Shown in pieces: positions 52,106-62,204 of a stretch of 64,000 bases of DNA. This stretch comes from UBA710 sp051655145 (lineage in GTDB: Bacteria; Bacillota_I; Bacilli_A; Mycoplasmatales; Metamycoplasmataceae). A program made the translations under genes and the position numbers. The notes below the pieces were generated by a model. That model was given only the letters and a program-made list of their open reading frames with translations, was not told where the DNA came from and did not search any database. The stretch covers positions 4,276-68,275 of the forward strand of contig JBOFZK010000050.1 of the NCBI GenBank assembly GCA_051655145.1, written 5' to 3'. Numbering within the stretch: the first letter of the stretch is position 1; every line of letters starts with the position of its first letter.

Positions 52106-55100
52106 ATGAACAAAAATAAAAATAACAATTCAGACGAATATCCTTCCGAGAAGGAAGAATATTTAAAAACTAAAATAGACCAAGGATTAACTTCAGAAGA
52201 AGTTGAAAAAAGGCAAAAACTTTTTGGCTTAAATTCAATAAAAAAAGACAAACAAGTTTCTTTTATTGTTTTATTTTTAAGACAACTTACAGAATTAATG
52301 TCTCTTTTATTATTGGTAGCTGGAATTTTATCCCTAGGACTTTCTATTTATCAACAAACAAGAGGGGAAGATGTAGTTCTTCAATATACTCAAACAGCAA
52401 TTCTTCTGTCTATAGTTTTTATTAACTCATTATTCGGCTCTATTCAAGAGATAAAATCAAATAATGCAATTGAAGAACTTGAAAAAATGGCTTCAAGTAA
52501 TGCAAAGGTCATTAGAAACGGGATAATTACATTAATAAACTCCAATGAAATAACTATCGGAGATATTTTAATTGTAGAAGCAGGAGATACTATTCAAGCA
52601 GATGCTATGCTTTTAGAAGTAAATAATCTTCAAGTTATTGAATCTATTTTAACCGGTGAATCAAATGCTATTGATAAAAATCTTGAACAAACTGAAGGAG
52701 ATATTCCTTTAGGAGATCAAAAAAATAAAATCTTTTCAGGAACAAACGTAATAAATGGTAGAGGTGTTTCTATAGTTGTTTCAATAGGGAATAATACAGA
52801 AATAGGGAAAGTAGCTAAATTAATTTCTGATGATAAAAATAAAACAAAAACTCCATTACAATATAAATTACATAATTTAAGTAAATATTTAGGTATTGTC
52901 GGAATAGTAATAACAATTTTAACTTTCTTCTTTTCTTTATTTGTAATAGAAAATGTTGTAAATACAGGGTTTAAAGCTGTTCAACCATCACTTATTTTAG
53001 CTATTTCTTTAGCAGCCGCTGCTATTCCTGAAGGATTAAATGCTGTCGTTAATATAATTTTATCTATTGGTGTTAAAAAGATGTCTCGTAAAAATGCAAT
53101 TATTAAGAAATTGCCAGCAGTAGAAACATTAGGATCTACAAGTGTTATTTGTTCAGATAAAACAGGAACACTTACAATGAATAAAATGACTATTACTAAT
53201 TTATGAGCATTTAAAAATAATTATGTAGAAAAACAAAGTTTAATGAAACTTTCTAAAGAACAAATTGATTTACTTAAATATGCTGTTTTATGTACAGATG
53301 CTTCTATTGATGAAAATAATTTAGAAGAAACTCCTGTTGGTGATCCAACTGAACTTTGTATTTTAGAATTAGCTTTAAAAAATAAATTTTCACCAATTCA
53401 ATGAGATAAAGAATTTCCAAGAATAACAACAATTCCTTTTGATTCTAATAGAAAATTAATGACTTCTATTAATCAAATTCAAGATGAATTTTATGTTATT
53501 GTAAAAGGTGCGCCTGATGTAATTTTTAGTAAATGTAAAAATATTGATAATGATACTGAAATTAAAAAAATTAATAATAGTTGAAGTAATAAAGCAATTA
53601 GAGTTCTTGGTGTTGGAATTAAAAAAATAGATAAAAATAATTTAGATATAAATAATTTAGATATAGAAGAAATTGAAAACAATTTAGAATTCATTGGTCT
53701 AATTGGAATGATTGATCCTCCACGTGAAGAAGTTAAATTATCTATTAAAGAATGTATTAGTGCAGGAATTAAACCAGTTATGATAACAGGAGATCATTTA
53801 AATACAGCTGTTGCCATCGCTATGGAATTAGGAATTATAACTAATCCAGAAGTTCAAAAATCAATAACAGGAACAGAATTAAATTTACTTTCAGATGAAT
53901 ATTTAACAGAACATATTAATGATTATTCGGTTTATGCAAGAGTTTCTCCTGAAGATAAACTAAGAATAGTAAAAGCTTGACAAGCAAATAATCAAGTTGT
54001 AGCTATGACTGGAGATGGTGTTAATGATGCTCCGGCATTAAAAGCTGCTGATATAGGTTGTGCAATGGGAATAACCGGAACAGACGTTTCTAAGGGTGCA
54101 GCTGATATGATTTTAACTGATGATAATTTTTCAACAATTATTGAATCAGTTAAATCAGGAAGAAGTATTTATGAAAGTATTAGGAATATAGTTAAATTCC
54201 TTTTATCATCAAATATAGCTGGAATAATTTCAATAGTTGTCGGGATGATAATTTTCTATTTTGTTTTTGAAATAGGTAATTGAGGTTATTTACATGAATC
54301 AACATTTAATGGTGTTAATATAACATTAGAACAAGCTAATATAATAAATTTAGATATTAAATTCCAAACTACATTAACAACTATTCAAATATTAATTAAT
54401 AATATAGTGATAGAGACGCTCCCCGGCGTTGCTCTAGGTATTCAAGAGAATACTTCTTCTTTAATGAATAGAAGACCAAGAAGTAAATACGAATCAATAT
54501 TTGCTGATAAATTAATTATTAAAATTTTTGTTACAGGAATAATCAATGGACTACTTACAATTTTAGCTTTTACTTTAGGAGTGTTTGTAGCAATTGAAGC
54601 TGGAGTTCCGATGTTAAGATTTTTCTATGGGAACATTGCCGCTTTTATTTGTTTAACAATTGGAGGGATATTAAAATCAATTTCAATGTCTTCAAAAATT
54701 TCAATTTTTAAAACAAAATGAGCAGAAAATAAATGAGTTTATTTAGCTTGTTTTGTATCATTTGCAATTATTTTAATTTCAACACTTATTCCTCCAGTTG
54801 CTTCATTATTTGGAGAAAGACCAATTATTAGTGATGAACTAATTAAAAATACAAATTTAAGTATTGATCAACTTAATAAAATAATTTTTAATAATTCAAC
54901 AGTTAATGATATGCTTAGTTGAGAATTATTTGTAATAGGATTTTCATTTGGTTTAATTCCTTTAATAATTTTAGAAATAGAAAAATATTTTAAAAATAAT
55001 TATGGAAGCCATAAAATTATTTCAAATATTACAAATTTTGAAATAATTCCAAAACCACCATCATTTCAAGAAAAATACCCAATATTTAAAAAATTCAAAA

Positions 55101-55108
55101 AGGATTAA
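52106..55108 (+). CDS. P-type cation ATPase (Ca2+-ATPase-like, type II)
   Basis: 1,000 residues. Visible: actuator motif LTGESNAID, the M4 segment AAAIPEGLNAVVNIILS, the phosphorylation site SDKTGTLT near residue 352, nucleotide-binding KGAPD, and the hinge TGDGVNDAPALK. Eight to ten membrane helices. The cation site differs from known Ca2+ pumps: M6 reads ILINNIVIETLPGVALG where Ca2+ pumps have N-x-x-T-D-G-L-P, so Thr becomes Ile and the key Asp becomes Glu. The transported ion is therefore not certain. Six TGA codons or more are Trp. It follows tRNA-His closely. Confidence 0.93.
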
Positions 55109-55130
55109 TCATATTTTTAAAATAAAATTA

Positions 55131-55152
55131 TTGTAATATTATATAATTACAA
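55131..55152. promoter_or_regulatory. Inverted repeat over the ptsH -10 box, possible operator
   Basis: TTGTAAT, eight bases, ATTACAA. TATAAT at 55142-55147 lies across its right half, 33 bases before the ptsH start. A repressor bound here would block polymerase. No known regulator consensus is matched. Confidence 0.4.
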
Positions 55153-55179
55153 AATAAAATATCTATTAAAGAGGAAGAA

Positions 55180-55443
55180 ATGAAAAAATTTACAGCAAAA
55201 ATAATTGATCCAGTAGGTTTACATGCTAGACCAGCATCTATCACCGTGCAAGCAGCTTCTAAATTTGTCTCAGACATTAAAATTAAGTCAAATGGAAGAG
55301 AAGGAAATTTAAAATCAATAATGAATATTATGGCTCTTGGAATTAAAACAGGGCATGAATTTACAATTGAAGCTTCAGGTGCTGATGAAGAAGAAGCAAT
55401 TGAAGTAATTAAAAACGAAATGAAAGCAAATAAATTAATTTAA
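55180..55443 (+). CDS. ptsH: PTS phosphocarrier protein HPr
   Basis: 87 residues. It passes phosphate from PtsI to sugar-specific IIA proteins. The active His15 lies in GLHARPASITVQAAS, and the regulatory Ser46 in GNLKSIMNIMALG, as in Gram-positive HPr that is phosphorylated by HPr kinase. Ribosome site AAAGAGGAAG. Followed by ptsI after 25 bases. Confidence 0.97.
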   Translation: MKKFTAKIIDPVGLHARPASITVQAASKFVSDIKIKSNGREGNLKSIMNIMALGIKTGHEFTIEASGADEEEAIEVIKNEMKANKLI

Positions 55444-55468
55444 CAATTATTTTAGAAAAGGCATTAAA

Positions 55469-57175
55469 TTGAAATTAAGTGGTATTGGAGCATCTAACGG
55501 AATAGTTATAGCTAAAGTTTTTGAGTTAAATGAACCAGAAATTAATATTGTTAAAAAAAGTATTAATGATGTTGAAGCAGAAGTTTTAAAATTAAAAAAA
55601 GCAATTAATATTTGTGTTTCTCAAATTGAAAATTTAAAAGAAAAATCTATTAAAAATATAGGTTTAGAACACGCGATGATTTTTGATGCTCATATTCAAG
55701 TAGCTTCTGATCCAATGATGATGGAAGAAATAGAATCTTTAATAAGATTAGAAAAAGTAAATTCTGATTATGCAGTTAATTCTATTACAAAAAAATATAT
55801 AGAAATGTTTTCTCAAATGGATGATGAATACATGAAAGAAAGATCTGGAGATATTAAAGACGTAGCTAAAAGAATAATATATGCTCTTTTTGATATTAAA
55901 CCTGTTGATTTAACTACTATTAATGAAGACGTTATTATAGTGGCATATGATCTAACTCCTTCTGAAACATCTCAATTAAATAAAAATTTTGTAAAAGGAT
56001 TTGTAACAGATATTGGCGGGAAAACTTCTCATTCAGCAATTATGGCAAGATCTCTTGAAATACCTGCCGTTTTAGGATTAAAAGATATTACTAAAATGGT
56101 TAAAACTGGTGATATTTTAGCAATTAATGGAGAAACTGGAGAAGTTTTTATTAATCCCTCAAAGGAAGTTATTGAAAATTATAAAAATGAAGCTATTAAA
56201 AAAGCTAAAGAAAAAGAATATTTAAAAACTTTTAAAGATAAAAAATCAATTTCTAAAGACGGAATTCAAATTGATATTTCAGCAAATATAGGTTCTCCGA
56301 AAGATATGGAAGGAGTAATTGAATCTGGAGCAGATTCAATTGGTTTATTCCGTTCAGAATTTTTGTATATGGATAATGAAAATTGACCTACAGAAGAAGA
56401 ACAATTTAAAGCATATTCTGAAGTAATCAAAAGAAACAATAAAAAATTAGTAATTATTAGAACATTAGATATTGGTGGAGATAAAACTCTTAAATATTTT
56501 AAATTTCCAGAAGAAATGAATCCATTTTTAGGATATAGAGCAATTCGTTTATGTCTTGATAAAGTTGATATTTTTGAAACTCAATTAAGAGCATTAATAA
56601 GAGCTTCAGAATTTGGTAAATTAGGAATTATGTTTCCAATGATTGCAACTGTTGATGAATTTAAACAAGCTAAAGCAATTTTTGATAGAGTTTATCTTGA
56701 AGTTAAAAAAGAACATAAAAATGTATCAAATGATATTCAAGTAGGAACAATGGTTGAAATTCCTTCTTTAGCAGTTACTTGTGACATAATTTGTAAATAT
56801 GCTGATTTTGTTTCAATAGGAACAAATGATTTAATGCAATACTCAATGGCTTCTGATAGAATGAATGAAAAAGTTTCTTATTTATATCAACCACTTAATC
56901 CAGCTATATTAAGACTTATAAAAATGACAATCGATGGTGCACATAAAGCTGGTAAATGAGTAGGTATGTGTGGAGAAATGGCTGGAGATATTAGTGTAAT
57001 CCCTTTATTATTTGCAATGGGATTAGATGAATTTTCAATGGCTTCTTCTTCTATTTTAAAAGCAAGAGAATTAATTAGTAGACTTTCAAGAAAAGAAATT
57101 ACTCCTATTTTAGATAAAGTATTAAATTCAGAAAACGAAAAAGAAGTTATTGAAATCTTAAAAAACAAATTTTAA
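55469..57175 (+). CDS. ptsI: PTS enzyme I (PEP-protein phosphotransferase)
   Basis: 568 residues, standard length. It takes phosphate from PEP and gives it to HPr. The phosphorylated His is in TDIGGKTSHSAIMARS (near 190); PEP-binding sites include GLFRSEFLYMD, RTLDIGGDKTL and the MCGEMAGD segment with the catalytic Cys. The start is TTG at 55469, set by AAAAGG upstream; the next internal ATG would remove the conserved KLSGIGASNGIVIAK beginning. Confidence 0.97.
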
Positions 57176-57196
57176 ATTTCTTATCTATTAAATTGT

Positions 57197-57202
57197 TATA
57201 AT
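57197..57202 (+). promoter_or_regulatory. Extended -10 box for the metalloprotease gene (leaderless)
   Basis: TGTTATAAT (extended -10) ends 9 bases before the ATG at 57212. Confidence 0.5.
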
Positions 57203-57211
57203 TTTAATGAA

Positions 57212-58900
57212 ATGAAATTAAAAGGCTCAAAATTATGAAACTTTCTTAATGTAATTTTTTTTATTTTTTGTGGGGTAGGAATAGGTACAGGAGTTTTTTA
57301 TTTAACAAAGTATATAATTCAAACTCAAAACGAAATTAAAGATAATACTTTTAATGCAAACGAACAAAAAATAGAATTACCAAAAGATATTAATAATCCT
57401 ATTAAAATAATTGAATATACAACTTTATATGATAAAGATACTAAAGAACCTATTTATTTCTTTGGACAAGATGGAATTAAAGCATTAAGTGAAAGAATTA
57501 AAAAAGATTTATTATTCGGTCCAGAAGTTGAAGATCTACAAGTTATTTATATTAATAGAACTGGTGTTCTTGGTAATAATGTTTCAGGTCAATATATTCC
57601 TCTAACAAAAGAAATGGATTTAAATATTAACCAATATCTTCCTGATGCAGCAAATTATCCAATAGTAGATAAAGTTAATCTTGTTTTTCCAACTTTATTT
57701 CATGAATATTTTCATCATTTTGAGGCATTTTATTTAAATAATGTTAAATCAAATGATAAAAACGCAACTAAACTAGTTAATAATAAATTTATTTCTACAA
57801 AATTCATAGAAGAATGAAAAAATATTTTTCATTATAATGATGAAAGAAAACTTATAAATCCAGGAACAATCTCAAATATTTCGTCACCTAAAGATCTTTT
57901 TTATGGAGCAAATATTCCAGGTTATAATTTAAATAATATTCCAGAAAATGTTAGATTTCAATATGGAGCAACTAATAACTATATAGATAAAAATGACATA
58001 TTATATTTATATTCATTTTCAGAATTATTTACAAGAAAAATAACTGAAGCATTTTATCAAGTTGATTCTCATAATAATTCTTCTTATCCTTGATATGGTT
58101 TTATAGGAAAAAATTATTGAGTACCTAATGCTTTTTCAATTGAATTAATGAGAAATAGAAGTTTTAGAGTAGATGGCTCAACTATAGAAACAGCAAAAGC
58201 TTCTTGAAATCAATCAAACTATCTTTATTCTTTAGATACAGTTTATGGTGGTCAAGCAGTATTTACAGATAAAACAAAAGAAAATGTAGCTCCTGTTTTT
58301 AATGAGTTTAATTCATTATTAAATTCAATTTATGGTGTAGGTTCAAATATTAGTCAAATTTTTATTAAAAACAATCTTCAAAGTAAACTTAGACCTAATG
58401 GATCATTAATTATTGATCCAGTTTCAAAAGCAAATTTTAATTTAATTAAATTTACTGGTTTTGTTGATACAAAAGATTATGAAAATTTAAATTCAATTCT
58501 TATTGATAATGACGGAGATTCTCAAAATAATACTGATAATGAAATAAATGTTTTTGAAAAAATAGAAATAAATAAACCTAATTATAATTATTCAATTCCA
58601 AGTACAAAAATAAATCCATTTGGAACAACAAGAGTAGTGCCACAAAATTATAAGCCATATACAATTAGCGAATATATAGATATAAATAAAATTAGAAATA
58701 AACCACTTTATTTTTGATTAGATAGAAATAAAAATAATATAAGAGATAAAAATGAGCTTGTTCAAATTAAAAATAATATAAATTTAGAAACATATAGACC
58801 AACTTCATCATATAGAAACTTTTTTGATCGTTCATTAACATTAAATAAAAATAATATATTATTTACTAATGATAGATTTTCAGAAGAAAGGTGAAATTAA
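57212..58900 (+). CDS. Membrane-anchored HExxH metalloprotease, mycoplasma type
   Basis: 562 residues. N-terminal membrane helix (about residues 9-35: FLNVIFFIFCGVGIGTGVFYL) with basic residues before it, so the rest should lie outside the cell. The zinc motif LFHEYFHHFEAFY (H-E-x-x-H) is near residue 168, and FSELFTRKITEAF may supply the third ligand. It corresponds to a metalloprotease family known mainly from mycoplasmas (first named from M. pulmonis, as I recall). Ends with an Asn-rich region. A second ATG at 57207 is out of frame. Directly upstream of hrcA, 3 bases apart, which is unusual for the repressor. Confidence 0.85.
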
Positions 58901-58903
58901 TTA

Positions 58904-59902
58904 ATGAAACCATTAACAGAAAGAGAAAAAAAAATTTTTAAATTAATAGTTTTTTCTTATATTGAAAATGGCCTTCCTTTAGGTTCAACAAACTTAATTC
59001 AAAAATATAATTTATCTCTTTCATCAGCGACAATTAGAAATGTTATGGCTTCTTTAGAAAAAAAAAATTTCATAGAAAAAACTCATTCATCTTCTGGAAG
59101 AATACCAACAATTGATGGATTAAAGTTTTATACAGAACATTTTAATAATAATTTAGATGATAAATTGTATTTCAAAATAAAAGATATTTTTTCAAAAAGA
59201 AGAATGAATATTGAAGATACAATTGATGAAGCCGCTAAATTAATTTCAGATATAAGTGGTTTAACTCTTGTTACATCTAATAAAAACGCAAATGAAACAG
59301 AAGTTTTAAAAAGCATTACACTTACTAAAATAAATAAAAATGAAGTTATTATTGTTTTAATAACTTCTATTGGAAGAATTATAAATAAAACCATATTATT
59401 AACTAAAACAGTTAAAATGGAAGATTTAAGAATAGCTGTTAGAATTTTCCAAGAAAGATTAATTGATTCTCTTATTATTGAAATAAGAAAAAAATTAGAA
59501 TTTTTATCGCCAATTTTAAAAAAAGAAATTAGTAATTATGATGAACTAATAGAGGCTTTTGTTAATAATGTTTTTTATTTTGAAAAAAAACAAAAAAACA
59601 AAGTATTTGGTGAAAATTATATTATTGAAGATAAACAAATTGAAAGAGAAAAAATAACTGAAATTATTAATATAATAGAAAATAAATCAATTTGAGAAAT
59701 GATGGAAGATTTTGTTTCTGAAGATGAACAAATTAAAATATCAATTTCTGATACTAACAATATTTCTTTAATCTCAAAAAGAATTACAATTGATAATAAA
59801 ATTCGTGATATTTCTATAATAGGAACAAAGAAAATGGATTATTCAATAGCTAAAAATTTTCTTAATACAATAGAAGAATTTATAAAAAAAGAGAAAAATT
59901 AA
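58904..59902 (+). CDS. hrcA: Heat-shock repressor HrcA
   Basis: 332 residues. It represses chaperone genes by binding CIRCE elements. Winged-helix DNA-binding part LPLGSTNLIQKYNLSLSSATIRNVMASLEKKNFIEKTHSSSGRIPT is exact for the family; the GAF-like domain and dimerisation region follow. The TGA at 59693 is Trp, so the two reading-frame pieces are one gene. No CIRCE (TTAGCACTC-N9-GAGTGCTAA) was seen in the window; the targets lie elsewhere. Ribosome site GAAAGGTG. Confidence 0.95.
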
Positions 59903-59920
59903 ATTAGTTAAATTATGTTA

Positions 59921-59926
59921 TATAAT
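59921..59926 (+). promoter_or_regulatory. -10 box for rimP-nusA-ylxR-infB
   Basis: TATAAT; transcription should begin near 59931-59933, at the very base of the leader hairpin. Confidence 0.55.
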
Positions 59927-59932
59927 AATAGG

Positions 59933-59982
59933 GTCTATTAAATAAATTTAATTGCGTAAAGCAATTTTTTTTTTAAATAGAC
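59933..59982 (+). promoter_or_regulatory. 5'-terminal leader hairpin of the rimP-nusA operon
   Basis: GTCTATT (59933-59939) pairs with AATAGAC (59976-59982). Inside, AATTGC (59950-59955) pairs with GCAATT (59961-59966), a GTAAA loop between, followed by a run of T. The inner part alone looks like an intrinsic terminator; the outer stem holds it in a longer imperfect hairpin that ends 3 bases before the AAAGG ribosome site of rimP. It may be an attenuator. Confidence 0.55.
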
Positions 59983-59997
59983 ACTAAAGGCTTTATT

Positions 59998-60435
59998 TTG
60001 TTTAAAAAATTAATAGAAAAACTAGAATTCAAGGTTAATAAAATATCATTTGAAACAAGAGATAATCTTTTATTTTTAGATATAGAAATAGAAGATACAT
60101 CACTTGAAGAAATAGTTAAAAAAACAAAAATAATTTCATCTGTTTTAGATGAAATTGATTTTTCAAATGAAAACTATTTTTTAAATGTATTTTCTCCAGG
60201 AATTGAAAAAGAAATTCCTTGAGAAGAATTATCAAAAGTAATTGGTAAAAATATTTTTATAGGATTAAGGGAAAATATTTTTAACTCTTTATCTTTTGAA
60301 GGAGAATTATTAGAATTTGATTCAGAAAAATTAAAATTAAAAATCAATAAAAAAGGTTTAATTACAAAAAAAGAATTTTATAAAAAACATATTTTATATG
60401 TAAAAGAAAGTATTAAGGTAAAAAATGGCAAATAA
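59998..60435 (+). CDS. rimP: Ribosome maturation factor RimP
   Basis: 145 residues, a short RimP. It helps 30S subunit maturation. The family FxVxSPGIExPL motif is seen as FLNVFSPGIEKEIP, followed by an Sm-like C-terminal domain. The start is TTG at 59998 after AAAGG. TGA at 60220 is Trp. The stop overlaps the start of nusA by 11 bases. Confidence 0.88.
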
Positions 60436-61957
60436 TAATTGAAAAATTAAAGAACTAAATGAAATATTTAAACATATCGAAGCTAAAAATAATATTAGTG
60501 TTGATACATTAAATGGTTTGTTATTAAAGGCAATTTCTTATGTTATCAATAAAGAAATTGATTCCGATGCGGAAATTGAACTTCAAAATACAGAAAAAAA
60601 CATTATTAAAATTATTAATACAAAAAAACTTATTATTTCTGATGAAGAATTTAAAGAAGAATATGAAGGAGATAAATTAACATCAATTTATTCTATTCCA
60701 TTTTCAAAAGCAAAAGAAATAAATCCTAATGCTAAAATAGGTGATACTATAGCAGAGGAAGTTTTTAATGAAGATTTTACTCCTAAAATTAACACATTAA
60801 TTCAATCAGCATTTAAATTAGAAATAAGTAAAAATCAAAGAGAAAAAATTTATAAAGAATACAGTAGCAAAATTAATCAAGATGTAGTTGCAAAATTTGT
60901 TTCAAGAGAAACAAATGGAGCAAGATTTATTTTAGAAGATGGAGTTGAATGTTTCCTTCCAATGAAATATTGAAATGAAGCAATCCCTATTGAGGGATCT
61001 ATTACTAAATTTATAATTGAAGAAGTATTAGAAATTCCTGAAAAAAAATATAACTATTCTCAAATTTTAGTTTCAAATTCATCTACAAAAAGATTATTAG
61101 AATTATTTTCAATAGAAATTCCGGAAATCGGTTCAGGATTTATTGAAGTAGTTTCAATTTCTAGAATACCTGGTATTCATTCAAAAATTTCATTTAAACA
61201 AAGTCCTGAATATATTGGTCAATTAGATATTTTAGGATGTGTTATCGGACCTAAAGGATCAAGAATAAATGCTATATCTGAAAAACTTGGAGGAGAAAAA
61301 TTTGATATTGTTTTATTTAGTGAAATAAATGAACAATATATTGCAAATTCGCTATCTCCTGCAAGAGTAGCAAGTGTTAATAAAAGAACTAAAAACGAAG
61401 ATTATTTAGTAGTTGTTCCTGATAGACATTCAACACTTGCAATTGGTAAAAAAGGATTAAATGTTAAATTAGCTGTTGAATTAACAAAATTCAATATTGA
61501 TATTTGTTCATATAGTGAAGCTGTTGAAAATAAAATTGAAATCCTTTGAAATGGGAATATTGATAACGTTAATGAATTAAATATAATTGAAAAACAAGAA
61601 GGAAGAGTAAATAGAAAACCAAATTTACAAACACCTAATAAAAAAGCAAATTCATGATTTAATAAAATAGATTTTGAAGATTATGAAAAAGAAATTGCCG
61701 AATATCAAGATGAAATAAATAATTTTAAATCTGATTTTAAATTTGAATCAAATATGGATTTTAATTTACCTAAAGCTCAAGAAATTAAAACAAATAATTT
61801 TAAAGAAAAAGAAAATCAAGATACCCATGAATATTCTCAAAAAGAAATGAATAAAATAAAAGATAATTTTACTTATGATAAAGATCTTTTAGAAGGAATG
61901 GATTTTGACGATATAGATTTTTCAGAATTTGAAAAAGAAGATGAAGATAATAAATAA
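60425..61957 (+). CDS. nusA: Transcription termination/antitermination factor NusA
   Basis: 510 residues. It binds RNA polymerase and modulates pausing and termination. N-terminal domain (1-120), S1 domain (about 130-200: KFVSRETNGARFILEDGVECFLPM), KH1 (with SPEYIGQLDILGCVIGPKGSRINAI) and KH2 (VVVPDRHSTLAIGKKGLNVKLAVELT). The C-terminus is long, Asn/Lys/Glu/Asp-rich and acidic (ends EFEKEDEDNK). The overlapping upstream and downstream genes show tight coupling. Confidence 0.97.
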
Positions 61958-62204
61958 TAGAAAATGTATTATTACCAACCAAATTTTGCCAAAAGAAAAA
62001 CTGGTAAGATTTGTAAAAACAAAATCAAATGAATTTTACCTTGATTTTAAAAACGAAATAAAGGGCAAAGGTGCCTATATGATAAATGATAAAAACATTA
62101 TTATAGAAGCCTTAAATAAAAGAATACTTAATCGTTCTTTTAAACAAAAAATTGAATTAGCAATTTATAAAAAACTAATTGAGGAGGTGAATGAATGTCT
62201 ATAA
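61941..62204 (+). CDS. YlxR-family RNA-binding protein
   Basis: 87 residues. Family pattern: NRKCIITNQILPKEKLVRFVK (family RxCxxCxxxxxKxxLxRxV), the GKGAYM motif (family GRGAYxC) and an A-L-N-K-x-x-L-N-R helix. In Firmicutes YlxR sits between nusA and infB and has been proposed to modulate RNase P. The ATG at 61941 overlaps the nusA end; an in-frame TTG at 61929 is a less likely start. Its end overlaps infB by 10 bases. Confidence 0.9.
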   Translation: MKIINNRKCIITNQILPKEKLVRFVKTKSNEFYLDFKNEIKGKGAYMINDKNIIIEALNKRILNRSFKQKIELAIYKKLIEEVNECL

